This document shows, piece after piece, positions 34,859 through 45,218 of a stretch of DNA of 64,000 nucleotides (the stretch's first letter is position 1; each line of letters opens with the position of its first letter). The stretch is taken from assembly GCF_044383835.1 (NCBI RefSeq), contig NZ_JBISEP010000012.1, forward strand, positions 1 through 64,000, in the 5' to 3' direction. This DNA is from Paraliobacillus sp044383835. GTDB taxonomy: Bacteria; Bacillota; Bacilli; Bacillales; Amphibacillaceae. Below the pieces are notes generated by a model, which did not search any database, had not been told where the DNA came from, and saw nothing but the letters and a program-made list of their open reading frames with translations. The translations under genes were made by a program, and so were the position numbers.

Positions 34859-35824
34859 ATGCTTCAAAATAAAATACCTAAAAGTAAGAAAGTAAGAGTG
34901 GAAAATTTAATCATAGAGGTTAAGAGAATACTCTTTGGTGCACATGATAAAGGGGGGATCCTCTCTAAGTTATTTATATATGCTCTGTTGATTGGAATCG
35001 GGTTTGTCTATTTATACCCACTAATCTATATGGGATCTTATAGCTTCAAGTCCTTGGATGATTTATTAAATCCGTTAGTAAATTGGATTCCGTCAGAATT
35101 TTATATAGAAAACTACGAAAAGGCAAATGGTGTAATTAACTTTTTTCAAACTCTAGGAGAAACGCTGTATGTAACGGCATTACCTGCATTAGCTCAAACT
35201 GCTGTTGCTGGTTTGATCGGTTATGGATTTGCACGATTTAAATTTCCATTTCATAAGTCGTTATTCATTTTGGTGCTAGCAACATTCATTATTCCGCCAC
35301 AAGTATTAATGATTCCTAGATATGTCTTTTTTAATGAATTGGGGATTATTGGAAGCGTTCAATCATTTTTGTTGCCAGCATCTTTGGGACAAGGATTAAA
35401 TAGTGCAATATTTATATTGATTTTCTATCAATTTTTCCGTATGATACCGAGTTCGTTAGAAGAAGCGGCAAATTTAGATGGTGCAGGACATTTTCGCATT
35501 TTTATAAAGATAGCCGTTCCAATGGCTGTTCCTGCTATTATCATTTCTTTTCTATTCTCATTCGTATGGTACTGGAATGAAACCACCTTAGCCGCGACGT
35601 ACTTTGGCAATGATTTAACTACGTTGCCATTAGAGTTACAACGATTTTCAGCATCTTTCGAGCAGATGAATGCCGCAGAATTAGGAGGATCTGAGAATAA
35701 GATAAATGAGGGGATTAACATGGCAGGTACCATGCTTACGATATTACCGTTATTGATTGTTTACTTCTTAACCCAACGTTGGTTTGTAGAAGGCATTGAT
35801 CGTTCTGGTATTACTGGAGAGTAA
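34859..35824 (+). CDS. ABC sugar transporter permease 4 (MalG-like)
   Basis: 321 residues with a longer cytoplasmic N-terminus (about 38 residues) than usual, then six membrane segments. The EAA loop EEAANLDGAGHFRIFIKIAVPMA is near 200-222. It is the partner of the permease at 33972, followed after 18 nt by the GH144-type gene. Confidence 0.88.
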   Translation: MLQNKIPKSKKVRVENLIIEVKRILFGAHDKGGILSKLFIYALLIGIGFVYLYPLIYMGSYSFKSLDDLLNPLVNWIPSEFYIENYEKANGVINFFQTLGETLYVTALPALAQTAVAGLIGYGFARFKFPFHKSLFILVLATFIIPPQVLMIPRYVFFNELGIIGSVQSFLLPASLGQGLNSAIFILIFYQFFRMIPSSLEEAANLDGAGHFRIFIKIAVPMAVPAIIISFLFSFVWYWNETTLAATYFGNDLTTLPLELQRFSASFEQMNAAELGGSENKINEGINMAGTMLTILPLLIVYFLTQRWFVEGIDRSGITGE

Positions 35825-35842
35825 AAACATTTGGGGGTTACT

Positions 35843-37051
35843 ATGTCGAATTTTAATATTATAAATGAAGAAGCAAAAAGAAGCTTTGATTTTTTTTGGA
35901 ATGAGGCAAACGTTGACAAGAATAGTAAAGGGTATGGTCTTATCCTTGATAAGACATGTAAAGGTGCAGAACATGTCGCAAGTATTGCATCTGTTGGTTT
36001 TGGTCTGTCTGCAATCATTATTGGAATTGAGCGAAATTGGATCACATATGAAGAAGGGTACGAACGTACAAAAGGAACATTAGCAACATTTTTGCACAAT
36101 GTTGATCATGTGGGAGGATTTTTCTACCATTTTCTCAATATGAAAACAGCGAAGAAAAATGGTGCTTTTCATGATTGTCCTTCTATTATTGATACCACCT
36201 TATTTTTAAATGGTGCTATTACTTCCGCAGAGTATTTTAGTGGGGAAATTAGAGAGTTATTTGAACAAATCTATCAAAGGGTCAATTGGGATATGTATTA
36301 TGATAAAGAACGAAATTACTATTATATGGGGTATCATCAAGAAACAGGTGGATTTGGTCAATGGGATATGTATGCAGAACAAATGACGCAATACATTCTT
36401 GGGATAGGTTCTCCTACCTATCCAGTACCAGTAAAAATCTACGGTGGGTTTGAACGTAGGTTAGCGACATATGGTGATTACGAGTTTTATAATGCCCCAG
36501 GTGGAGCGTTATTTGTCCATCAGTTTTCACACGCTTGGTTTAACTTTAAACATTATCAGGACAAAGATGGGGTTAATTGGTTTGATAACTCGGTAAAAGC
36601 ATCCCTAGCAAGTCGTCAGTTCTCCATTGATAGTAAAAATAGATACAAAACCTATCATGAGAACTCATGGGGACTAACCGCATGTGAAGGTCCAAATGGT
36701 TACATTGTTCCAGGGACACCTCCATATTGGGAAGAGGTAGATATGCAATTAGATGGGACAGTTGCCCCTTGTGGAGCGGCAGGCTCAATTGTATTTACAC
36801 CGAAGGAATCAATCGAGGCGATGAATTATTATTATGAGAATCACCCTAAACTATGGGGGAAATATGGTTTTCAAGACGCTTATAACCTCGATGTTGAGCC
36901 TGAGTGGTATGCGGATGGAGTTATAGGCATAGATAAAGGGATCACATTATTGATGATTGAAAATTTTCAAACTGGACTAATATGGGATTTGTATATGAAA
37001 AATGATTATGTGAAAAGCGCAATAGATAAGCTAGGTTGGAAGAAAGAGTGA
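35843..37051 (+). CDS. Cytoplasmic GH144-type endo-beta-1,2-glucanase (PF10091)
   Basis: 402 residues, no signal peptide. It shows the conserved features of PF10091 glycoamylase-like alpha6/alpha6 barrels: DTTLFLNGAI in the middle, HQFSHAWFNF, the ENSWGLTACEGPNGY block, DGTVAPCGAAGS, a YGFQDAYN segment and GIDKGITLLMIENFQTGLIW at the end. GH144 members of this shape are endo-beta-1,2-glucanases making sophoro-oligosaccharides. The ATG at 35843 has GGGGG 5 nt upstream and is preferred over the TTG at 35831. Its cytoplasmic location suggests trimming of imported oligosaccharides. The GH144 placement is from recall of the family pattern. Confidence 0.78.
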   Translation: MSNFNIINEEAKRSFDFFWNEANVDKNSKGYGLILDKTCKGAEHVASIASVGFGLSAIIIGIERNWITYEEGYERTKGTLATFLHNVDHVGGFFYHFLNMKTAKKNGAFHDCPSIIDTTLFLNGAITSAEYFSGEIRELFEQIYQRVNWDMYYDKERNYYYMGYHQETGGFGQWDMYAEQMTQYILGIGSPTYPVPVKIYGGFERRLATYGDYEFYNAPGGALFVHQFSHAWFNFKHYQDKDGVNWFDNSVKASLASRQFSIDSKNRYKTYHENSWGLTACEGPNGYIVPGTPPYWEEVDMQLDGTVAPCGAAGSIVFTPKESIEAMNYYYENHPKLWGKYGFQDAYNLDVEPEWYADGVIGIDKGITLLMIENFQTGLIWDLYMKNDYVKSAIDKLGWKKE

Positions 37052-37102
37052 AGTAACCTTTACTTTTAGAATAGCGCTAATACAAAAGGGAGGAACGCAT
37101 GA

Positions 37103-39512
37103 ATGATTGAAATTAAAAACAAACAAATCATCATGGATGGCCAACCGAAATTGATTATGTCTGGTGAAATTCATTATTATCGTTTGCAAAAAGAAGAATG
37201 GCAGGATCGATTAGATAAATTAAAAGCTGCTGGATGTAATGCTGTTGCGACTTATATTCCTTGGATTATCCATGAGCCACAAGATGGTATCTTTGATCTA
37301 AATGGGCATACAAGGCCAGAGCTGAATTTAGCGGAGTATATTGATCTTTGCCACGAGAATGAACTTTATTTTATTGCAAGACCTGGACCTTTTATTATGG
37401 CAGAAATGAAGAATGATGGTATTCCGCACTGGGTCTATGAGAAACATCCTGAAATCATTCCAGTGGGGTGGGACGGAAAAAAAGCGACAACACCAACGCT
37501 TGATTATCTTGCACCAGGATTTTTACAAGAAGTAAAAGTGTGGTATGAAAAAGTTATGAAAGTTATTCAACCACGTCTTTATCAGCATGACGGAAATATT
37601 ATTGCCGTCCAATTAGATAACGAAATCGGGATGCTATCTTGGGTAAGTAATACACCAGATTTAACAGATTTTGTGATCGATGCGTTTATCGGTTGGTTGG
37701 ATAACCGATATGGAAAAATGGAGCTTAATAAGCGTTATCCTTTTATAAGACAAAAAGCAGATCATTACAGACAAGCTATTCGATCACCAAAGGAAGCTTA
37801 TACACTAGAACTCCACCGAGACCTTGGACATTACATGCGTCATCGTTTCACTAAATATGTGCAGACGCTACGACAATATGCAGAAGAAAATGGTGTGTTA
37901 GATATACCATTTATCGTAAATATTCATGGAACCGGTGGAGGAAGAGGATTTACTTATCCGATTGGGATTAGTCAGTTATATGAATCATATACACAAGCGG
38001 ACGGTTACTTATCTGGTTCCGACCATTACTTTGGAGACATTTCAGGATCTATACTTAATTAATGGTTTAATGGACGCGGTTCATAATGAAGATCAACCGT
38101 TAACATCATTAGAATTCAACTGTGGTGATGGCAATTTTGGAGAAACCTATGGTGGCAGATATGATCCTTCAGCAGCAGATTTAAAAACGAGAATGAGTGT
38201 TGCACAAGGTAACCGATTACTAAATTATTATTTATTTGCTGGTGGTAGAAACTATCGAACGGATTGGAAATTAAACGATGGAAATGACCGAATTGCAACA
38301 ACAGGAGAGAGACATGGTTTTGCTGCTCCAGTTAATCCAGAAGGAGAATTAAATTATACGTATCCTCGCTTGGCACAATCGATCAAGACCATGATGGCTG
38401 TCTCTGATAAACTTGCGGTTATGAATGAGGAATACGATGCTGTCGCATTCGGATTTATTCCTGACTATTATATGACTGAATATCACTATCCATTGAGCGA
38501 AAAAGTCAAGGAGATGCATCATAACCTTACAGCAAATCGAGCACATGGCGCATGGGAAATCATGGCAAGAGCAATGCTTCTTGCAGGCTATCGCTTTACA
38601 GCAGTAGATGTACAAAATAAAGTTTTAGATCCAAAGGAAACAAAAACTATCGCATTACCTTCAGCGAGTTATATGGCTAGAGAGGTCCAAACAAAATTAG
38701 TCAATTTCTTAAATGAAGGTGGAGGATTACTGCTATACGGTGAAGTTCCTATTTACGATATGGAAGGTAAAGACTGCACGATTTTAGCACGTGCATTAGG
38801 GGTGAGCTATGCTGGGCATAAACAAGCAACGCAGGAGTACTTTTTGTCTGTAGAGACTGACCCGAATAGTTTCATCGGCCCAAATCCACAAGTTAGAACG
38901 CATGTTGCTCAGCTTTTTAATGTGACACATGCGAAGGCAATGTTACGTGTCTACGGAACCAATGAAATTTGTGGGTTTGAATCAAAGGTAGGTAAAGGAA
39001 CAGCAGTTTCTATTACAACAGCATATCGTTGTGATATTAATTTGTTTGAAAAGGTGTTAGAGCGCTTAGGCACAAGTGTTAATCTTAAACATAATTTTAA
39101 GCACCATGGCATCTTCATGACGTCTGTAAAAAATAATGAGGAGCGATTTTTACATGTGTTAAATTTAGACGGGTTCGACAAAGCCTTTCAAGTAGAAATG
39201 TTTAACAAACCATTATTTGAAGGGAGAGAACTTGAAGTTCAACAGAAAGAAGGGCTTATGCTACCATTAAATGTACAAATTAATGAACATGTTAAAATCA
39301 ACTATTCTACGGCAGAAATCATGGAAGTAAAAAAGGAATCAATCGAATTTCGTTTAACACAAAGTAAGGATGTTATAGCAATAGAAACATCGTTAGAAAT
39401 CGTTTCTAAAAGTGATTATAAATTAGAAAGGGTCTCAACAAAACGTGTGTTGATTCATTCGAAAAAACACGCCAAAGTAGATAACCAATTAATCGTACAC
39501 TTCCGAGTATAA
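37103..39512 (+). pseudogene. Frameshifted GH35 paralogue
   Basis: A second GH35 gene, split by a frame break at about 38040. The first part (37103-38062, 319 residues) carries acid/base Glu174 (QLDNEIG); the rest continues in another frame from about 38040 and carries the nucleophile (SLEFNCG at about 38112) and the beta domains. Compared with the paralogue at 21121, 14 nt are missing exactly between DHYFGDI and FQDLYL, while the flanks align end to end. The two catalytic residues are thus on separate products, so it is probably inactive unless the break is a sequencing error. Little other decay is seen, so the event is recent. Confidence 0.82.
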
Positions 39513-39563
39513 ATGGTACTAACGTGATGTAATTCATTGTGATTTGAGTAGTGTATAGCAAAT

Positions 39564-39577
39564 TTGAAACGTTTCAA
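39564..39577. promoter_or_regulatory. Palindromic operator TTGAAACGTTTCAA upstream of GH3 (copy 3)
   Basis: Identical to the site before the lacI-type gene, 33 nt upstream of the GH3 ATG at 39611. This suggests a separately controlled internal promoter for the GH3-GH94 pair, though no clear -35/-10 pair is visible before it. Confidence 0.6.
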
Positions 39578-39610
39578 TCACAAGATACTATGGATATGGA
39601 GGCGAAGCAA

Positions 39611-41776
39611 ATGACAGATGTAAGAGTAACTAAGCTATTAGAAAAGATGACACTTGACGAAAAAATAGATCAATTAATGCAATTAGCAGCATTCTTTTAT
39701 GATGGTGCAAGTAGTGATGGAGAGATTACTGGACCAATGGAGGATTTGGGAATTAGTAAGCAAACGATTCATAACAGTGGATCAGTATTAGGTGGATCTG
39801 GGGCAAAAGAGGTAATCAGTATCCAAAAGGAACATTTAAAGACTAATCGTTTAGGCATCCCTCTATTAATAATGGCAGATATCATACATGGATTTAAAAC
39901 GATTTTCCCCGTTCCATTGGCAATTGGAAGTTCATGGGATGTTCGACTGGCTGAAAAAAGCGCAGAAATTGCAGCACTAGAAGCATCGGTTGCTGGAGTA
40001 CATGTAACGTTTGCTCCGATGGTAGATTTGGTACGTGATCCTCGTTGGGGCCGTGTGATGGAAACAACGGGTGAAGATCCGTTCCTAAATGGTGAATTTG
40101 CAAAAGCATTTGTTAGAGGATTCCAAGGAGAGAATGTAACCAATGATACAAATCGTGTTGCTGCTTGTGTGAAGCATTTTGCTGCATATGGCGCTCCAGA
40201 GGGTGGCAGGGATTATAATACGGTAAACATGTCAGAGCGTGACTTAAGAGAAAACTATCTACCGGCATATAAAGCAGCCTTAGATGCCGGTGCACAAATG
40301 GTAATGACTGCTTTTAATACGGTAGATGGTATTCCTGCAAGCGGAAATGAAAAATTAATGCGTGAGTTATTACGTGATGAGTGGGGATTTGATGGCGTTG
40401 TGATCTCCGACTGGGGTGCGATAAAAGAGATGATTCCACATGGAATTGCTGCAGATGAGTCCGAAGCGGCAAAAAAAGGTCTGAAAGCTGGTGTGGACAT
40501 CGAAATGATGACTTCTACGTATGTTAAAAACCTCCAGACACTTGTAGAACAGGGAGGAATTTCAGAGGAATTAATAAATGAATCTGTACGACGTATTTTG
40601 CAATTGAAAGAAAAATTGGGTTTATTTGAAAATCCCTATCGTGGAGCTAATGAACAATTGGAAGAGGAGTTAGTATTTAGCGAAGAGCATCGACAAATAG
40701 CTTGTGAGCTTGCAACTAAATCAAGTGTACTATTAAAAAACAAGCATGTTTTGCCATTAGATAGAGAACAAAAAGTTGCTTTAATTGGCCCGTTTGCTCA
40801 TAACGGAGATGTTTTAGGACCATGGTCTTGGGCGGGGTCTAGAGAAAATGCTGTAAAAGTAGACGAGGGAATAAAAACGAAAATTGATCCGGTCAACTTA
40901 ATTGTTGCTCAAGGCTGTGATATAGATACGGGAACAGAGGAACAAGTAGCAAAAGCTGTTCAAGCAGCAAGTACGGCAGATGTAATCGTACTAGCGCTTG
41001 GTGAACGTTCTGAAATGAGTGGAGAAGCAGGTTGTCGTGCTGATATTCGTTTGCCTCAAGTGCAGCTAGACTTAATCAAAGAAATGAAAAAATTAACTAA
41101 ACCAATTGCAATTGTACTATTCAATGGTCGTCCATTAGATCTTCATGGAGTGCTTGATCAAGCAGATGCTGTCTTAGAAGCTTGGTACCCGGGATCGGAA
41201 GCTGGAACCGCCATTGCCGATTTGTTATATGGCGATGTAAACCCGTCTGGAAAGCTACCTATGTCTTTTCCATATTCAGTAGGGCAGGTTCCTGTTTATT
41301 ACAATCATTATAATACAGGGCGTCCTGACATTAATAAGAGCCCGGCAGAGCGTTATGTATCCAAATACTTAGATATTCCAAATGAACCATTATTACCATT
41401 TGGTTTTGGATTAAGCTACACAACGTTTCAATACAGTGATACGAAAATATCTTCAGATACTTTAACATCCGATAGTGAAATAACTATTTCTACCCACATA
41501 ACGAATACAGGAAATGTGGCAGGAGAAGAAGTAGTTCAACTCTATGTACGTGACATGGTCGGTGAAGTGGTACGTCCGATAAAAGAATTAAAAGGGTATG
41601 AAAAAGTACACCTCAACCCAGGAGAAAAAAAAGAAGTTACCTTTATTTTAACAGAAGAACAGCTACGCTATTTTCATGCTGATTTATCATTTACTAGTGA
41701 TCCTGGCAAGTTCACCGTATTTGTCGGGCCGAATAGTGTAGACGGTGCCGAACTTACTTTTGAGTTAATTAATTAA
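39611..41776 (+). CDS. GH3 beta-glucosidase
   Basis: 721 residues, no signal peptide. GH3 barrel with DPRWGRVMETTGEDP (acid substrate pocket), KHFAAYG and the nucleophile Asp267 in VISDWG; then the alpha/beta sandwich domain (KNKHVLPLDREQKVALIGPFA) and a C-terminal fibronectin III domain. The ATG at 39611 has GGAGG 8 nt upstream; an earlier in-frame GTG at 39551 would place the operator inside the gene. In Listeria innocua a GH3 enzyme next to the GH94 oligoglucan phosphorylase hydrolyses sophorose and longer beta-1,2-glucosides; the same pair order is present here. Confidence 0.92.
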   Translation: MTDVRVTKLLEKMTLDEKIDQLMQLAAFFYDGASSDGEITGPMEDLGISKQTIHNSGSVLGGSGAKEVISIQKEHLKTNRLGIPLLIMADIIHGFKTIFPVPLAIGSSWDVRLAEKSAEIAALEASVAGVHVTFAPMVDLVRDPRWGRVMETTGEDPFLNGEFAKAFVRGFQGENVTNDTNRVAACVKHFAAYGAPEGGRDYNTVNMSERDLRENYLPAYKAALDAGAQMVMTAFNTVDGIPASGNEKLMRELLRDEWGFDGVVISDWGAIKEMIPHGIAADESEAAKKGLKAGVDIEMMTSTYVKNLQTLVEQGGISEELINESVRRILQLKEKLGLFENPYRGANEQLEEELVFSEEHRQIACELATKSSVLLKNKHVLPLDREQKVALIGPFAHNGDVLGPWSWAGSRENAVKVDEGIKTKIDPVNLIVAQGCDIDTGTEEQVAKAVQAASTADVIVLALGERSEMSGEAGCRADIRLPQVQLDLIKEMKKLTKPIAIVLFNGRPLDLHGVLDQADAVLEAWYPGSEAGTAIADLLYGDVNPSGKLPMSFPYSVGQVPVYYNHYNTGRPDINKSPAERYVSKYLDIPNEPLLPFGFGLSYTTFQYSDTKISSDTLTSDSEITISTHITNTGNVAGEEVVQLYVRDMVGEVVRPIKELKGYEKVHLNPGEKKEVTFILTEEQLRYFHADLSFTSDPGKFTVFVGPNSVDGAELTFELIN

Positions 41777-41792
41777 AGAGAGGGGATATAAA

Positions 41793-44700
41793 ATGATTGA
41801 AACAACTATAACGAATTCAACCCAACTTAAGGCAGCTGATTTGCAATTTACTTTTTTAAATAGTGGGGATATCTTGGAAGCAACTTATAAAAATGTCATG
41901 GTAAATCAATGGGTAGCAAATCCAGTAGATGGTTCTTTAAATAACCTCTATCTACGTGTACATCGTGACAATAAAATACAAGTCACTCCGCTATTAGGGG
42001 TGAATGCTAATAGTAAAGTTGCATTTGCTGAAGATCAAGTAATATGGACTGGATCATTTGATGTAGTAGACTATGAAGTGAGATTTCATTTAACAGAACA
42101 TGGTGTTTGGTTCTGGGAAGTTAACTTGGACGGCAATGGTGTAGAGGTGGAAGTTATATACGGTCAAGATATCGGCATTGCAGATAAAGGCGCTGTTCGA
42201 AATAATGAAGCATATTTAGCACAATATATTGACCACTCTGTCTATGAAGACAGTGAGTTCGGGTATGTCGTTTGCTCTAGACAAAATCAAGGTCAATCTA
42301 CAGGGTTTCCTTATCTTCAACAAGGATCTTTAACAAAGTCAGTTGGATATTCGACTGATGGCTACCAATTTTTTGGACTATCTTATAAAGAAACCAATCA
42401 ACCAGAAATTGCAATCAAAGATTTACCTAATGAAGTGTACCAATATGAATTTGCTTATACCGGTTTACAGTCTGAAAAAGTCTGTCTAGACAGCAATAAA
42501 CAATTTGTGTTTTATGGGTTATTTGCTGAGGATCACAAAGATGCAGTAATAGGCTTAGAGTATAAAGATGTTGTTGAAAAGGCTTGGAATGAAATAAAAG
42601 AGAAGAAAAGTAAGACTAGGTTGCCAGTAGCTAAAGTGAGTCGACAGCAAAATATTGGCGAACCGTTGAAAACAGATACACTTACAATGGAAGAAATTGA
42701 AGCTTATTACCCTATTCGTCATCACGAGGAATGGGATGGTGATACATTACTTTCGTTTTTTACAGCTAACCATGAACATGTGGTATTGAAGGAAAAGGAA
42801 TTGGTGGTAGAACGTCCGCACGGTCATATTCTAATGAGTGGAAACAATCACAAATTAAATGAAAATACGATTACTACTACAACGTTTATGTATGGAATCT
42901 TTAATGCACAATTAGTTATAGGAAACACAAATTTTAACAAGATGATGTCTAATGCGCGTAATGCTTTAAATATTATGAAAACGTCAGGTCAGCGTATTTA
43001 TGTGGAGGTTGATGGCTGTTACCACTTACTAACTATGCCTTCTTGTTATGAAATTGGATTTAATTATACACGTTGGTATTATAAAACGGCTACAGATACA
43101 ATTGTTATTACAACTTATACAATAGTAGATTCACCTGAGGTTCACCTTCATGTAAGGTCAGAAAATGGAAAGGAAAATCGATATTTAGTCACTAATCAAG
43201 TAACACTAAATACTAATGAGCAAGATGTACCTTTCCAGATAGAACGACAGGGTAAGGAAATGATATTCACTGCTCATGAGTCTTCCGATAGTGCGAACAT
43301 TTATCCAGATCTTTCCTATCGACTCGATATAAATGGAGCAAGTTTTGAAGTAGCTGGAGAAGAAAAATTGGTAACAAATGTAGAAAAAAATACAGCATCT
43401 TTAGTTGTGTTTGAAATTAACCCTTCTAATGAATGGAATATAGCAATACAGGGTTCTCTAGAAGGAAAAGGAATCCCGTTTTCCGAGCGACATCCTGAGA
43501 AAGAAATTGTCAGTTATCGTGACTATTATAAAAAAGTAATGAACGGGTTTAGCTTGACAAAGGATGGTAAAACTATTCCTGAAATAAACAAAGTAAACAC
43601 GCTGGCATGGTGGTATACACACAATATGCTTGTCCACTTCTCCGTTCCGCATGGTCTAGAACAGTATGGAGGAGCTGCATGGGGTACTCGTGATGTATGT
43701 CAAGGACCAGTGGAATATTTCATGACAACTCAAAAATATGATATTGTAAAAGAAATTATTAAAACCGTTTTCATGCATCAATTTGAGGATGATGGTAACT
43801 GGCCGCAGTGGTTTATGTTTGATAAATATTCCCACATAAAAGCAGGAGAAAGTCATGGCGATATTATCGTTTGGCCATTAAAAGTGTTAGCAGACTATCT
43901 AGCTGTTACAGGAGACTATGCAATCCTAGATGAGAAAGTTCCTTATACGAAACGCGGCACACACGTATTTACAGAGGAATCATATACGATTTATGACCAC
44001 GCTAAAAAGGAGATCGCTTACATTAAAGAGCATTTCTTACACGGGACACACTTATCTTCTTATGGTGATGGTGACTGGGATGATACACTTCAACCAGCGA
44101 ATGCTCAACTAAAGCAGTACATGGTTTCGAGTTGGACGGTTGCTTTAACTTATCAAGTGTTTGATAAGCTTTCTAGTGTACTTGATTCATTTGATCGTAA
44201 AGATGCAGAAGAATTAAGAGCACTTGCTGATGGTATTGAAGAAGATTTTAATAAGTATATGCTAGATACGGGTGTCGTTCCTGGTTTTATTTACATGGAA
44301 GATCCTGAAGAAGTAGAATTAATGCTTCACCCACACGATCAAAAAACAGGAATAAATTACCGTCTATTACCAATGCAACGTAGTATCATTAGTGAACTGT
44401 TTACTAAGGAACAAGCAGAACAACATTATCGAATTATTAGAGAAAATTTGTATTGCCCGGATGGGGTTCGTTTGATGAATCGACCTGCTAATTATAAAGG
44501 TGGAATCAGCACGCACTTCCAACGAGCAGAAACAGCTGCAAACTTCGGTCGTGAAATTGGATTACATTATGTTCATGCTCACATTCGCTTCGTGGAGGCG
44601 ATGGCTAAACTTGGTAAAAAGGAAGAAGTTTGGAGCGGTTTAGAAAAAATTAATCCAGTCGGAATACAAGCTGTTGTGCCAAATGCTGAGCGTAGACAAA

Positions 44701-45134
44701 GTAATGCATACTTTAGTTCTTCAGATGGTATGTTTCCTACACGTTATGATGCACAAGACAACTTTGATAAGCTACGAGATGGTTCGGTTAAAGTTAAAGG
44801 TGGTTGGAGAATTTACTCCAGTGGCCCTGGAATATATATGAATCAATTAATATCAAATGGTTTGGGGATTCGTCCAAAAGGTGGCGGTGTGATTATTGAT
44901 CCGGTACTACCTGATGCATTTGATGGGCTAGAGTTTCATTTTCAAATAAACAACATGCCAGTAACTTTTATTTATCATTTAGGAAACAATGACTGTAGAG
45001 TTTCGATTAATGGAAAACAAATACAAGCTAAAAGAACTGAAAATCGCTACCGTCAAACAGGAGTATACATTAGCAAGGAACAACTAGAAAGTAACTTAGA
45101 CAAACAAAGAAACGTTATTGAAATATACTGCTAA
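41793..45134 (+). CDS. GH94 1,2-beta-oligoglucan phosphorylase
   Basis: 1113 residues, cytoplasmic. The product size and architecture match the sophoro-oligosaccharide phosphorylase described from Listeria innocua: an N-terminal beta-sandwich region (two, about 1-570), then the alpha6/alpha6 barrel with AAWGTRDVCQGP near residue 630, the catalytic GDGDWDDTLQPA at 758-769 (general-acid Asp in DWDD, equal to DWND of cellobiose phosphorylase), and a C-terminal KGGWRIYSSGPGIY phosphate-binding region. It phosphorolyses beta-1,2-glucans to glucose-1-phosphate. It lies 16 nt after GH3 and its operon ends in a terminator at 45165. This gene is the main support for the beta-1,2-glucan reading. Confidence 0.9.
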   Translation: MIETTITNSTQLKAADLQFTFLNSGDILEATYKNVMVNQWVANPVDGSLNNLYLRVHRDNKIQVTPLLGVNANSKVAFAEDQVIWTGSFDVVDYEVRFHLTEHGVWFWEVNLDGNGVEVEVIYGQDIGIADKGAVRNNEAYLAQYIDHSVYEDSEFGYVVCSRQNQGQSTGFPYLQQGSLTKSVGYSTDGYQFFGLSYKETNQPEIAIKDLPNEVYQYEFAYTGLQSEKVCLDSNKQFVFYGLFAEDHKDAVIGLEYKDVVEKAWNEIKEKKSKTRLPVAKVSRQQNIGEPLKTDTLTMEEIEAYYPIRHHEEWDGDTLLSFFTANHEHVVLKEKELVVERPHGHILMSGNNHKLNENTITTTTFMYGIFNAQLVIGNTNFNKMMSNARNALNIMKTSGQRIYVEVDGCYHLLTMPSCYEIGFNYTRWYYKTATDTIVITTYTIVDSPEVHLHVRSENGKENRYLVTNQVTLNTNEQDVPFQIERQGKEMIFTAHESSDSANIYPDLSYRLDINGASFEVAGEEKLVTNVEKNTASLVVFEINPSNEWNIAIQGSLEGKGIPFSERHPEKEIVSYRDYYKKVMNGFSLTKDGKTIPEINKVNTLAWWYTHNMLVHFSVPHGLEQYGGAAWGTRDVCQGPVEYFMTTQKYDIVKEIIKTVFMHQFEDDGNWPQWFMFDKYSHIKAGESHGDIIVWPLKVLADYLAVTGDYAILDEKVPYTKRGTHVFTEESYTIYDHAKKEIAYIKEHFLHGTHLSSYGDGDWDDTLQPANAQLKQYMVSSWTVALTYQVFDKLSSVLDSFDRKDAEELRALADGIEEDFNKYMLDTGVVPGFIYMEDPEEVELMLHPHDQKTGINYRLLPMQRSIISELFTKEQAEQHYRIIRENLYCPDGVRLMNRPANYKGGISTHFQRAETAANFGREIGLHYVHAHIRFVEAMAKLGKKEEVWSGLEKINPVGIQAVVPNAERRQSNAYFSSSDGMFPTRYDAQDNFDKLRDGSVKVKGGWRIYSSGPGIYMNQLISNGLGIRPKGGGVIIDPVLPDAFDGLEFHFQINNMPVTFIYHLGNNDCRVSINGKQIQAKRTENRYRQTGVYISKEQLESNLDKQRNVIEIYC

Positions 45135-45164
45135 GGTGTATGTCCCTTTTTATGCATTGAATAT

Positions 45165-45200
45165 CGGAAGGGCGCTCTCTTGCTCTTCCGTTTTTATTTT
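45165..45200 (+). terminator. Terminator after GH94
   Basis: CGGAAGGGC (45165-45173) pairs with GCTCTTCCG (45182-45190, one G-T pair), followed by TTTTTATTTT. It ends the lacI-to-GH94 unit. Confidence 0.9.
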
Positions 45201-45218
45201 AAAGTTAATTGTTATAAA

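Noticed and set aside
37926..38042. Start of a separate gene inside the GH35 paralogue
   Set aside because: The frame before about 38040 is only the overlap of the shifted frame; the true reading there is the first GH35 part.
21121..39512. Lactose or galactan locus because of GH35 genes
   Set aside because: No galactose pathway genes occur, while GH94 oligoglucan phosphorylase and PF10091 enzymes indicate beta-1,2-glucan.
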